Shown here piece after piece: positions 36,364-45,103 of a DNA stretch of 64,000 nucleotides. The stretch spans positions 1 to 64,000 of the forward strand of contig CANFLS010000009.1 in NCBI GenBank assembly GCA_947447955.1, read 5' to 3'. Made by a program: the position numbers and the translations under genes. The notes beneath the pieces were generated by a model. That model did no database searches. It was not told the origin of the DNA and saw only the letters and a list, made by a program, of their open reading frames with translations. Numbering within the stretch: the first letter of the stretch is position 1; each line of letters starts with the position of its first letter. Source of the DNA: Flavobacteriales bacterium. GTDB taxonomy: Bacteria > Bacteroidota > Bacteroidia > NS11-12g > UBA955.

Positions 36364-37261
36364 CTTGTTGTAGTTGTATTTTGAGCGCGTCCAATCCATT
36401 AAATCTTTGTTCTTCCCGCAAAAATTGTACCAAAAATAAGGTAATATGGTCGTTGTAGATGTCTTTATTAAAGTCAAGAATATGGGCTTCAATGGTTTGG
36501 GTTGTGCCATCTACAGTTGGTCGAACCCCAATATTGAGCATAATTTTATACTTGGTTTCACCAATAAGTGTATACCCAATGTACACTCCGTTAGGAGGAA
36601 TCAATTTATTTGGTTCATCAATTTGAATATTTGCAGTTGGGAAGCCCAATTGACGGCCGAGCTGTTTTCCTTGAACTACTGTTCCACTTAATGAGTAAGG
36701 CCTCCCTAATAATTCATTTGCACTTTCAAGATTTCCGCTTTGAAGCGCTTTCCTAATTCTTGTGCTACTTACCGCAATTTCTTCAATTTCGGAAGCATCA
36801 ATTTCTTTCACATCAAATTTGAATTCAGATGCCAAATCAGTCAATTCTTGAAATCCACCAGATCTGTTTTTACCAAAACGATGGTCATATCCAACAACCA
36901 TACATTGTACATTTAGTTTTTTTACCAGTATTTCATTCACGAATTCTCTGGGTGAATATTGCGAAATTTCGTGGGTAAATGACAATACAAGTAGATAATC
37001 AATACCCATTTCCAAGATTTTTTTCGCCTTTTCTTCAATGGAAGATAAGAGTTTAATACTTGTATTTTGGGGGTCAATGACCAATCTTGGATGTGGGTGA
37101 AAGGTAATTAATAAACTCGGTTTGTTGTATGATTTTGCTAGGTTAACTACTTGTTTTAAAACATGTTGATGACCCAAATGAACGCCGTCGAAAGTTCCTT
37201 GAGTAATCACAAAACCATTGTTTTGAGGGATGTTTTCAAGGTCGAAAATTAAGCCATTCAT
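36329..37261 (-). CDS. ribF: Bifunctional riboflavin kinase / FAD synthetase
   Basis: 310 residues from ATG 37261. The N-terminal FAD synthetase domain has 'TQGTFDGVHLGHQHVL' (HxGH motif) and 'SSTRIRKALQSGNLESANELLGRPY'; the C-terminal flavokinase domain has 'GRQLGFPTANIQID' and 'GVYIGYT'. It phosphorylates riboflavin to FMN and adenylates FMN to FAD. An in-frame extension to 37351 was rejected because it runs through the divergent promoter region and has no family similarity. First gene of the minus-strand run; the gap to divergent porQ is 40 bases. Confidence 0.95.
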   Translation of the reverse strand: MNGLIFDLENIPQNNGFVITQGTFDGVHLGHQHVLKQVVNLAKSYNKPSLLITFHPHPRLVIDPQNTSIKLLSSIEEKAKKILEMGIDYLLVLSFTHEISQYSPREFVNEILVKKLNVQCMVVGYDHRFGKNRSGGFQELTDLASEFKFDVKEIDASEIEEIAVSSTRIRKALQSGNLESANELLGRPYSLSGTVVQGKQLGRQLGFPTANIQIDEPNKLIPPNGVYIGYTLIGETKYKIMLNIGVRPTVDGTTQTIEAHILDFNKDIYNDHITLFLVQFLREEQRFNGLDALKIQLQQDEAKTRAAQLL

Positions 37262-37288
37262 TCTGTGTGCAAAGTTCGTAATAAACCC

Positions 37289-37296
37289 TATTTTTG
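37289..37296 (+). promoter_or_regulatory. -7 promoter element TATTTTTG of porQ
   Basis: An exact TAnnTTTG match ending 5 bases before the porQ ATG (37302), in the 40-bp ribF/porQ divergent gap. Predicts a leaderless porQ-cmk mRNA. Confidence 0.55.
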
Positions 37297-37301
37297 CAAC
37301 T

Positions 37302-38333
37302 ATGAGGATGAAGTTTCTGCAATTTATTTTATTAATTGGAATAATTGCCACTGGAAAAGCCCAAGTTGGAGGAACAGGAGTTTTCCAAATTTTGGAAGTT
37401 CCGTTGCATGCAAGATCTATGGCTTGGGGTGGTTATTTATTGGCTTCACCAACATCCGATGTACAGTTTGCATCGAATAATCCTGCGTTGTTAAATAAAT
37501 CTCTACACAATAATTATGGTGTAACTTACGGTAGTTTTTTGCCAGGAGTTACAAATGGTGGAGTTGGATATGCCTATAACAAAGGAATGCATAATTTTTC
37601 ATTTCACGCCCAATATTTAGATTATGGCACAATGAAATCATTTGACGACGGTGGAAATTCATTAGGAACTGTATCAGCCAATGAAACTAAAATCACCTTG
37701 GGTTATTCACGAGAAATTTCAGACAGAATTACGGTTGGTGCCCAATTGGGTTTTGTATACAGTGTTTTAGAACCTTATGTGTCAAATGGAATATTTTCTA
37801 ATTTGGGTGCGCATTACAACTCTAAAGATACCTTGATCCAAATGGGATTGGTAGTAAAAAATATTGGGTTCATGTTGAATGCCTACCGGAATGCTTCACG
37901 CGAATCTTTGCCTTTTAATATTCAATATGGAGTTTCAATCAAACCGGCCCACATGCCAGTTCGTTTTCAGATAATTGCTCACTCATTGCAGAAGTGGGAT
38001 TTGACTTATAACCAGTACTTGAAAACGGGTACAATGGATTTGAATGGACAAGAAGTAATTCCACAAGAATCAAATTTTGGAGATAAATTATCAAGGCATT
38101 TGGCTTTGGGAATGGAATTTATTTTGGGAGAACATCTGGGATTATTGGTTGGATATAACCATCAACGCAGAACGGAAATAGCCCCTGAAGCGCAAAAAGG
38201 CATGGCAGGATTTGGATGGGGATTGAAGTTCAAAGTGTATAAATTTCATATTACCTATGCAAGTTCATCTTATTTTACTGGCTTTAATTCAAACATGTTT
38301 TCTATTTCTTTGATTCCCGCATTTTTAAATTAA
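37302..38333 (+). CDS. porQ: Type IX secretion system protein PorQ
   Basis: 343 residues (341 if the second ATG at 37308 is used). A signal peptide (FILLIGIIATGKAQ) precedes a predicted outer-membrane beta-barrel. 'VGGTGVFQILEVPLHARSMAWGG' and 'ASNNPALLNK' are characteristic of PorQ. In Porphyromonas PorQ belongs with PorU, PorV and PorZ to the attachment complex that processes and anchors T9SS cargo. The next gene, cmk, starts 3 bases after its stop; this porQ-cmk pairing occurs in other Bacteroidota. It diverges from the ribF-to-porZ run, so T9SS genes face each other across a 40-bp region. Confidence 0.92.
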   Translation: MRMKFLQFILLIGIIATGKAQVGGTGVFQILEVPLHARSMAWGGYLLASPTSDVQFASNNPALLNKSLHNNYGVTYGSFLPGVTNGGVGYAYNKGMHNFSFHAQYLDYGTMKSFDDGGNSLGTVSANETKITLGYSREISDRITVGAQLGFVYSVLEPYVSNGIFSNLGAHYNSKDTLIQMGLVVKNIGFMLNAYRNASRESLPFNIQYGVSIKPAHMPVRFQIIAHSLQKWDLTYNQYLKTGTMDLNGQEVIPQESNFGDKLSRHLALGMEFILGEHLGLLVGYNHQRRTEIAPEAQKGMAGFGWGLKFKVYKFHITYASSSYFTGFNSNMFSISLIPAFLN

Positions 38334-38336
38334 TTC

Positions 38337-39014
38337 ATGAAAAAAATCAATATTGCAATTGACGGATACAGCAGTTGTGGAAAAGGTACATTGGCAAAGC
38401 AAATGGCACAATCATTGGGTTATTTATTTGTCGATAGTGGTGCAATGTATAGAGCGGTTACATTGTATTTATTAGAAAACATTATAGAAATTTCCGACGA
38501 AATTGCCGTATCAAAAGCTTTAGAAAATATTCAGCTTGAATTCCATCCCTCAAAAGAAAACAACCGATTCGAAATACATTTAAACGGTAGAAATGTAGAA
38601 TCGTTGATCCGAGAAATTCACATAGCAAACAAAGTGAGTTTTGTAGCAAAAATTTCTGCAGTTAGAAAAAAGCTTGTGGAAATTCAACAACAGATTGGTG
38701 AGCATAAAGGAGTAGTAATGGATGGACGAGATATTGGCACCGTTGTTTATCCAGATGCAGAACTAAAAATTTTCATGACTGCTTCTAATGAGGTAAGGGC
38801 TCAACGTAGATTTAATGAAATGATTGCGGCGGGTAAAAATGTAACCCTTGAAGAAGTTTCGGCGAATTTAATTGAAAGAGATACAATTGATTCTAGCCGA
38901 GATGATAGTCCTCTTACCCTCAATGAAAGCTATCATCTCCTTGATAATTCAAATATTACACCCAATCAGCAGTTCGAACTTGCAATGAGTTGGGTAAATG
39001 AATTGTTGGATTAA
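38337..39014 (+). CDS. cmk: Cytidylate kinase
   Basis: 225 residues. It phosphorylates CMP and dCMP with ATP in nucleotide recycling. P-loop 'IAIDGYSSCGKGTLAKQ' at the N-terminus, 'LFVDSGAMYRAVTLY' as the acceptor site, 'VVMDGRDIGTVVYPDAELKIF' and the lid-region 'RDTIDSSRDDSPL'. Co-transcribed with porQ (3-base gap). The promoter of the next gene, tpiA, lies within its final codons. Confidence 0.96.
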   Translation: MKKINIAIDGYSSCGKGTLAKQMAQSLGYLFVDSGAMYRAVTLYLLENIIEISDEIAVSKALENIQLEFHPSKENNRFEIHLNGRNVESLIREIHIANKVSFVAKISAVRKKLVEIQQQIGEHKGVVMDGRDIGTVVYPDAELKIFMTASNEVRAQRRFNEMIAAGKNVTLEEVSANLIERDTIDSSRDDSPLTLNESYHLLDNSNITPNQQFELAMSWVNELLD

Positions 39015-39033
39015 AATAGTTTGTCTAACTTTG
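39003..39033 (+). promoter_or_regulatory. Promoter of tpiA (TTG-N20-TAACTTTG)
   Basis: TTG 39003-39005, inside the last codons of cmk, and TAACTTTG 39026-39033 with a 20-base spacer, ending 5 bases before the tpiA ATG. Confidence 0.72.
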
Positions 39034-39038
39034 CGGCA

Positions 39039-39800
39039 ATGAGAAAGAAAATTGTTGCCGGAAATTGGAAGATGAATAAAACATTGGTTGAAAGCCAAGC
39101 GTTGATTACTGAAATTAGAGGTATTGTTAGAGATGAGAACACCAATAAAGCAGAAGTAATTATTTGTCCAACCTTTCTGGTATTGCCTTCTGCTTCAAAA
39201 TTACTCGATGGAAGTACTGTGAAATTGGGTGCTCAAAATTGTCATTTTGAAGAAAACGGTGCCTACACTGGAGAACTTTCTGCATCTATGTTAAAGTCGG
39301 TTGGTGTTTCTCATGTGATTATAGGACATAGCGAACGTCGTCAGTATTTTCATGAAACCAATGAAATGCTTGCAAAAAAAACAACAGCAGTTGTAAACCA
39401 AGGTTTAACAGTTTTATTTTGCGTTGGCGAAACTTTGCAAGAAAGAGAATCGGGTTCTCATTTTGATGTTATTAAATCTCAAATTTCTGAGGGACTTTTT
39501 CACCTAACAGCAAAAGATATGTCATTGGTAGTTGTTGCTTATGAGCCTGTTTGGGCCATTGGCACTGGATTAACTGCAAGTTCAGAACAAGCAGAAGAAG
39601 TGCATGCATTTATTCGTTCTTTACTTACAGAAAAATTTGGTGAAGCTATTTCGGAAGACGTTTCTATCCTTTATGGTGGAAGTGTGAAGCCTGACAATGC
39701 CGCTGAATTGTTTTCTCAAAAGAATATTGATGGTGGTTTAATCGGAGGCGCAGCATTGAAAGCACGCGATTTCTTTGATATCATCAAAGCAATAAAATAA
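39039..39800 (+). CDS. tpiA: Triosephosphate isomerase
   Basis: 253 residues from ATG 39039. It interconverts glyceraldehyde 3-phosphate and dihydroxyacetone phosphate. The substrate-binding start 'RKKIVAGNWKMNKT', catalytic His in 'VIIGHSERRQYF', catalytic Glu in 'VVAYEPVWAIGTG', and phosphate-binding 'ILYGGSVKPDNA' and 'DGGLIGGAAL' are intact. An ATG at 39021 is rejected because the promoter -7 element lies between it and the true start. Confidence 0.97.
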   Translation: MRKKIVAGNWKMNKTLVESQALITEIRGIVRDENTNKAEVIICPTFLVLPSASKLLDGSTVKLGAQNCHFEENGAYTGELSASMLKSVGVSHVIIGHSERRQYFHETNEMLAKKTTAVVNQGLTVLFCVGETLQERESGSHFDVIKSQISEGLFHLTAKDMSLVVVAYEPVWAIGTGLTASSEQAEEVHAFIRSLLTEKFGEAISEDVSILYGGSVKPDNAAELFSQKNIDGGLIGGAALKARDFFDIIKAIK

Positions 39801-39851
39801 AAGTTCTTTCTTTTTGGGTACAATACTTTATTGTATTTTTACGTTTCTCTT

Positions 39852-39856
39852 AGGAG
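39852..39856 (+). promoter_or_regulatory. Shine-Dalgarno-like AGGAG
   Basis: AGGAG 7 bases before the ATG at 39864. Such sites are rare in this window, and it decides the start of the large exported protein. A TATTTTTA (39834-39841), one base off the -7 consensus, lies upstream. Confidence 0.5.
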
Positions 39857-39863
39857 TTTTTCT

Positions 39864-42800
39864 ATGATTAAATTAAAATTGTTTTTCTTATTGGTGCTTT
39901 TGGCACTCAGCAACGCTGCTTTTTCTCAAATACGCAGTTTTAATTCTGATCCTACTATTTTCATGAAGGAATTGGAAGACCTTTTTAAAGGTGTTGATGA
40001 CAAAGAAACATTAAGAGATTTTGCAATTTTTAAAGAGAACTGGCTAAATGGTAAGTTTACGCCAACACAGCAAAAATTCATGATGCAGGTTTCGAATCAA
40101 ATGCTAACCGATCAAATGCAAGTTTTGCCTTATTTTAAATTGTTTTATGGAACGATTACCCGTTTTCTTGAGAGAAAAATGCCTGATAAAACACTTTCGC
40201 AATGGCAGGGTATTGCAAAAACAATTTTGGCCAATTCCTCAGAAGATTATCTTGAGTTTCTAAAAACTACCGAACAATTGTTTTCATCTAAAACGCTCTT
40301 TATCAATGAAAATAAACGTTGGTACGTCGATACCAATAATTATGATATTAAACTTGTTAAAGGTAAAATAGCCATCGATTTTGGCGAAATTACTTTAACG
40401 TGTAAATCACTGAGCGACAAATTAATCATTACAAAAACAAAGGGTATTTATTTTCCGGGAACTTCAATTTGGGAAGGAAAATACGGAAATACCGACTTTT
40501 CAAGAGCCATCCCCGAAGACAAAACACTCATTAAATTTGGCAAATACACCATAAATTTCAATAAGGCTGAATACCAAATTGATACAGTTTCTCTCATTTA
40601 TACAAAATATTTTAAAGAACCCATTTTGGGGAAATTCTCGGATAAACTAATGTTTTCGCTAGATTCAAATACAGTGAAAACTGGTGGATACCCTAAGTTT
40701 ACATCCTTCAATAATAATTTATTGGTGAGAGGAATTGTAGGATCCGAGTCGTTTTTTAGAGGTGGATTCTCAATGAATGGTGGCGTAATCAACACCCAAA
40801 CAGTTGACAATAAACCGTCCTTCATTGATATATTTTATAAAGGGAAAAAGAAAGTTACCCTAAAAAGTACGGGTTTTCGAATTGCAAAAGGAGTGGCAAA
40901 CTCCCCCAATACTGAATTTACATTATACCTAGATAGTGGGAAAAATATTAGCCATCCTGCCGTTCAGGTTTCGTTTGTGTTTAAAGACAATCGATTAATC
41001 ATTAACCGCGGTGATGAAGGATTGATGCGAACAGCATTCAATGACGACTACCATAACATGAGTATCGACGTTGAACAAATTCGTTGGAAAATTGATGAGC
41101 CTTTTGTGGATTTTGACAATATCAACGACGATAAAGGGGTGAAGTTTGAGTCGAACGATTTTTTCAGGGATTTTATTTACGAAAAATGGCAAGGACCTCT
41201 TCTTACCAATCCACTAGAAAAAATTAATGCCTATTACCTAAGAACTCCACCAGATCCAATTGCAGAAAGGCTTGATAAGGAAATCAAAACATTGTATGCA
41301 AATCCAAAGAGAGACCAAGCCTTGATCTCTGTGAAGTTGAAAGAACTTAGTGAACGAAAAAGCAATGCCAAAAGATTAATTAATTTCAAAGAGCGTGGTA
41401 CATTTCACTTGGACGATTATTGTGGTTTTTTCAATTTAGAGCCAACGCATACCAAACATTTGTTTATTGATTTGCACGATGCCGGTTTCGTGAATTACAA
41501 TTTCAAAACCGACAGTATAAAAATCAACCGCAAATTGTTCAAGTATAACTTGATGCATAAAAAAGCAATCGATTATGATGTAATTCGATTAAATTCGGTA
41601 ATTGCGGCAAAGCCCAATGCAACGTTGAATTTATTGAGCAATGAAATGAATATTGAAGGGGTAAGGTTTTGCTACTTTTCAGATTCACAAAACGTAAGTG
41701 TGAAGCCAACCGATCAAAGTGTAGTGCTTACCCATAATAGAAATCTTCGATTTGGCGGAATGGTGCGTGCGGGTCGTTTTGATTTTTATGGACAACGTTT
41801 CAATTTTTCTTATGAAAAGTTTATCATCGATTTTGCAAACATCGATTCAATGCAAATGTTTTTCCCTGATGAAACAGGGCAGAGGTTAATACCAATTAAA
41901 TCTGTTTTAAGAAATATTGGAGGGACATTGTTCATTGACAAACCCAATAACAAATCTGGAAATATTAACTATCCGGAATATCCAATCTTTACCTCGAATA
42001 AAGGTAGTGATATTTTGTATGACAAACCAAGTATACACGGTGGTCAATACAAAGGCGATGTTTTCAAGTTTGTTGTTGATCCATTTACAATTGATAGTTT
42101 AGATAATTTCACCATTCAAGGGTTACGTTTTGAAGGAGAGTTCTTTTCTGATGGAATTTTTCCTGACTTCAGACATTATGCCTATATCCAACCGGATTAT
42201 TCTTTGGGTTTTGTGAAAACAACCCCTCCTGGTGGTTATCCAATGTACAGAGGAAAAGGTCATGGCGACATGACAATGAATTTGAGTGAAATGGGTTTTT
42301 ATGGAGAAAATGGTGAAATTAAATATGAAACCAGCTCTACCAAATTTACCAAAATTTTATTATTGCTTAATGAAGCGAAGGGCGATATTAACTCCTACGA
42401 TTTAAATCAAAACGCCAAATATCCCGAGATTCACGCGGTAAATGCTTCATTGAATTGGAAACCGTATGATGATAAGTACACCATTGCCCAAGGTAAAACT
42501 CCGATTAAAATGTTCAATTTTGGATATGATTTTTTTGGGAAAGTTACCCAAAGTCCTACCAATGTTATTGGTGATGGATTATTGAAATGGGATTTGGCAA
42601 CCTTTAGCAGTAAGGAAATGGTTTTTGCTCCTAAAAAGGCAAAGGCAGAAGTTGGAGAGTTAACCATTTTTGCGTTGGATTCAACCAAAGTGGTATTTAA
42701 TAGCAAGAACATTCATGGTACAATGGACTTCGCTACAAGAATGGGTGATTTTGCAACGAATGAAGTTGGGCAAATTACCAATTTCCCATTTAATAAATAT

Positions 42801-44378
42801 CAAACCAATTTGAGCGATTACAAGTGGAATATGGACAAGAAAACCATTGAAGCAAAAGTTGGTCCTGGAATGGGTGGGTTAACCCCAGAGTTTTTAAGTA
42901 CCAATGTAACCCAAGATAGTTTGAAGTTTGAGTCGCCAAAGGCCATTTACAATATGGAAGATTATACCCTCAAAGCTGAGCAGATTCCATATATTGATAT
43001 TGCCGATTCTCGATTGTTTTTGAAGGATGGAAAAGTGACCATTCGTGAAAATGCAAACATGGATACCTTATTTGAAACCAAGTTAATTGCCAATAGAGAT
43101 GATAAGTTTCATGAAATTTATAAACTTACCATTAAAGTTCTCGGCAAGAATAGGGTTCATGGTTCTGGATTTTACCAATACGTAGATAAACTTGCAAACC
43201 GCCAAGAATTTTTGTTAGATAGCGTAATTGTAAATAGAAAGAAACATGTTGAGGGAATTGGTGTGATTCAAGAAGAAAGAGGATTTACCCTTGATAAGAA
43301 AATTGGATATAAAGGAATTGCCCAAATTGAAAGTAGTGAGCAGTTGATTAAATTCTTAGGATTTGTGAAGCCCTTGCATACTTTTAAAAATGTATTGCCA
43401 TCGGCTTGGGTGAGTTTCAGGGATTTTGTTGATCCAAAAGATGTGGTAATTCCATTGTCAAATCCACGTGATAGGCTCAATACCAAGCAGTTTGTTGGGT
43501 TATATATTGCAAATGATTCATCACATGTTTATCCATTGTTGTTTTCTGCAAGAAGACGGTATAGCGATAATGATGTTTCTAACGATACAGGGATCTTGTA
43601 TTACGACCATAAATTAGAAAGTTTTATGGTGGGAAGTGAAGACAAATTGAGAAATGGCGGTACCAAAGGTAGCTTCATTCAATTCAACGAAAAAGACCAT
43701 ACCATTCATGCGGAAGGGCCAATGGATTTTGGATTAGAATCTGAAAATATCAAGTTTAAAAATGCAGGTCATGCAGACTTGAAAGCTAAAGACAGTACGT
43801 TCTCATTTAATTTGGCAATGATGCTTGATTTCCCTCTGCATAAAGACTTTGTTGAATATTTGGTAAACAAAATCAATGAAGGTGGACCTGGTACCGTTGA
43901 TCTAAATACAGATTTCTTTAAGGATGCCTTGGGAGAAATGATTGCTTCACCAAAGGTATTGCGAAATGCAATTTCTGGTATTGAAAAGAGCAACCAACTG
44001 AAAGGGAAGGATGAATGCGATTATACCTTGGTAATGTCTGATGCCACTTTCCGTTGGGACAACAAAATGAGGGGTATGTATTGCAATGACAATGTAATTA
44101 TTGCCAGTATCGCTGGAACACCAATAAATAAAGAAGTGAAAGCAACCATGCTTTTGGAATCTAAACGTTCTGGTGAGAACATGTTTATCTACCTTAACTA
44201 CGGTGAAGACTTTGTATTCTTCAATATTACCAAAAGCAAATGTGCGATTTATGCATCTGATCCGAAGTTAACAGAAATCTTGATTAACACTGCGAATAAG
44301 GTTAAAGCAAAAGACTTTTATATCATGCAAACCACAGAAAGAACAGTAGACAAGTTCTTGAAGAAAGTTGAACGTTAA
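39864..44378 (+). CDS. Very large exported protein of unknown function
   Basis: 1504 residues. A clear signal peptide ('FFLLVLLALSNAAFSQ') shows export. I recognise no named domain and no T9SS sorting domain. The first 150 residues are helical; the rest is rich in short alternating strands with recurring phrases such as 'KFGKYTINFNKAEYQID', 'GMVRAGRFDFYGQRFNFSYEKF', 'ESPKAIYNMEDYTLKAEQI' and 'GPMDFGLESENIKFKNAGHADLKAKDS'. These resemble the strand repeats of OstA/LptA- or AsmA-type lipid-handling proteins, but this is only a visual likeness. No transmembrane helix besides the signal peptide. It has its own likely promoter and an SD-like AGGAG, and its 3' end overlaps truA by 4 bases. Start taken at the ATG before the signal peptide rather than the upstream TTG. 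Confidence 0.85.
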   Translation: MIKLKLFFLLVLLALSNAAFSQIRSFNSDPTIFMKELEDLFKGVDDKETLRDFAIFKENWLNGKFTPTQQKFMMQVSNQMLTDQMQVLPYFKLFYGTITRFLERKMPDKTLSQWQGIAKTILANSSEDYLEFLKTTEQLFSSKTLFINENKRWYVDTNNYDIKLVKGKIAIDFGEITLTCKSLSDKLIITKTKGIYFPGTSIWEGKYGNTDFSRAIPEDKTLIKFGKYTINFNKAEYQIDTVSLIYTKYFKEPILGKFSDKLMFSLDSNTVKTGGYPKFTSFNNNLLVRGIVGSESFFRGGFSMNGGVINTQTVDNKPSFIDIFYKGKKKVTLKSTGFRIAKGVANSPNTEFTLYLDSGKNISHPAVQVSFVFKDNRLIINRGDEGLMRTAFNDDYHNMSIDVEQIRWKIDEPFVDFDNINDDKGVKFESNDFFRDFIYEKWQGPLLTNPLEKINAYYLRTPPDPIAERLDKEIKTLYANPKRDQALISVKLKELSERKSNAKRLINFKERGTFHLDDYCGFFNLEPTHTKHLFIDLHDAGFVNYNFKTDSIKINRKLFKYNLMHKKAIDYDVIRLNSVIAAKPNATLNLLSNEMNIEGVRFCYFSDSQNVSVKPTDQSVVLTHNRNLRFGGMVRAGRFDFYGQRFNFSYEKFIIDFANIDSMQMFFPDETGQRLIPIKSVLRNIGGTLFIDKPNNKSGNINYPEYPIFTSNKGSDILYDKPSIHGGQYKGDVFKFVVDPFTIDSLDNFTIQGLRFEGEFFSDGIFPDFRHYAYIQPDYSLGFVKTTPPGGYPMYRGKGHGDMTMNLSEMGFYGENGEIKYETSSTKFTKILLLLNEAKGDINSYDLNQNAKYPEIHAVNASLNWKPYDDKYTIAQGKTPIKMFNFGYDFFGKVTQSPTNVIGDGLLKWDLATFSSKEMVFAPKKAKAEVGELTIFALDSTKVVFNSKNIHGTMDFATRMGDFATNEVGQITNFPFNKYQTNLSDYKWNMDKKTIEAKVGPGMGGLTPEFLSTNVTQDSLKFESPKAIYNMEDYTLKAEQIPYIDIADSRLFLKDGKVTIRENANMDTLFETKLIANRDDKFHEIYKLTIKVLGKNRVHGSGFYQYVDKLANRQEFLLDSVIVNRKKHVEGIGVIQEERGFTLDKKIGYKGIAQIESSEQLIKFLGFVKPLHTFKNVLPSAWVSFRDFVDPKDVVIPLSNPRDRLNTKQFVGLYIANDSSHVYPLLFSARRRYSDNDVSNDTGILYYDHKLESFMVGSEDKLRNGGTKGSFIQFNEKDHTIHAEGPMDFGLESENIKFKNAGHADLKAKDSTFSFNLAMMLDFPLHKDFVEYLVNKINEGGPGTVDLNTDFFKDALGEMIASPKVLRNAISGIEKSNQLKGKDECDYTLVMSDATFRWDNKMRGMYCNDNVIIASIAGTPINKEVKATMLLESKRSGENMFIYLNYGEDFVFFNITKSKCAIYASDPKLTEILINTANKVKAKDFYIMQTTERTVDKFLKKVER

Positions 44379-45103
44379 TTTGGGTATTCAACTTTTGTAA
44401 GGAATAATCCTTTTGCAGCTACTGAATTACCGGCATCAGACCTAGTTCCGGTTTTAAGTATTATTTCAAATTCTTGAACAGACATTTTTCCTGTACCAAT
44501 TAATATACTGGTTCCAACCAAGGCCCTAACCATATTTCTAAGAAATCTGCTTGCTGAAATCTTGAAAATGATTTGTGAACCCTGCTCAAACCAGATTGCC
44601 TCGTAAACATGGCAACGGTAATTGTCAGCAGGGGGTAACCCTTTGCAGAAAGCTTGAAATTCATTTGTGCCTATAAGGATTTTCGCTGCTTGATTCATGG
44701 TATCTAAATCCAGTTTTTTGATAAAAGTATACGAAAATCGATCTGTAAATGGATTCGGATTGGTTTCAATGAAGTATTTATATTCTCTCAAAGTTGCATC
44801 GAAGCGTGCATGAAAATCTTCATGGGTTTGAACACAGTTTTTGATAGAAATACTTTTTGGCAACATGGCATTGAGTTTGTAAACAAATGCTTCTGGTAAT
44901 GCCAACTCGAAATCAAAATGAGCGGTATATTCACTTGCGTGAACTCCGGTATCGGTTCTGCCACATCCCATAATTTCGATGGGCTGATTGCAAATTTGAG
45001 AAAGTTTTTTTTGAATTACCTCTTGAATGGTCATTCCGTTTGGTTGAATTTGCCAACCATGAAAATCGGTGCCGTCGTATGATAAATCGAGGCGGTATCG
45101 CAT
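44375..45103 (-). CDS. truA: tRNA pseudouridine(38-40) synthase TruA
   Basis: 242 residues. It converts uridines 38-40 of the tRNA anticodon stem to pseudouridine. Catalytic Asp51 lies in 'MGCGRTDTGVHASEYT', the family signature; 'YKYFIETNPNPF', 'FQAFCKG' and 'ASRFLRNMVRALVG' complete the fold. Its ATG shares one base with the stop of the upstream thiolase (TAATG), implying translational coupling. Convergent with the large exported protein, overlapping by 4 bases. Confidence 0.96.
   Translation of the reverse strand: MRYRLDLSYDGTDFHGWQIQPNGMTIQEVIQKKLSQICNQPIEIMGCGRTDTGVHASEYTAHFDFELALPEAFVYKLNAMLPKSISIKNCVQTHEDFHARFDATLREYKYFIETNPNPFTDRFSYTFIKKLDLDTMNQAAKILIGTNEFQAFCKGLPPADNYRCHVYEAIWFEQGSQIIFKISASRFLRNMVRALVGTSILIGTGKMSVQEFEIILKTGTRSDAGNSVAAKGLFLTKVEYPN

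Noticed and set aside
36364-36510. In-frame N-terminal extension of the M23 peptidase
   Set aside because: It overlaps ribF coding sequence by 180 bases and places the signal peptide internally.
37262-37351. In-frame N-terminal extension of RibF
   Set aside because: It crosses the divergent gap and the porQ start; RibF proteins begin near the nucleotidyl-transferase motif.
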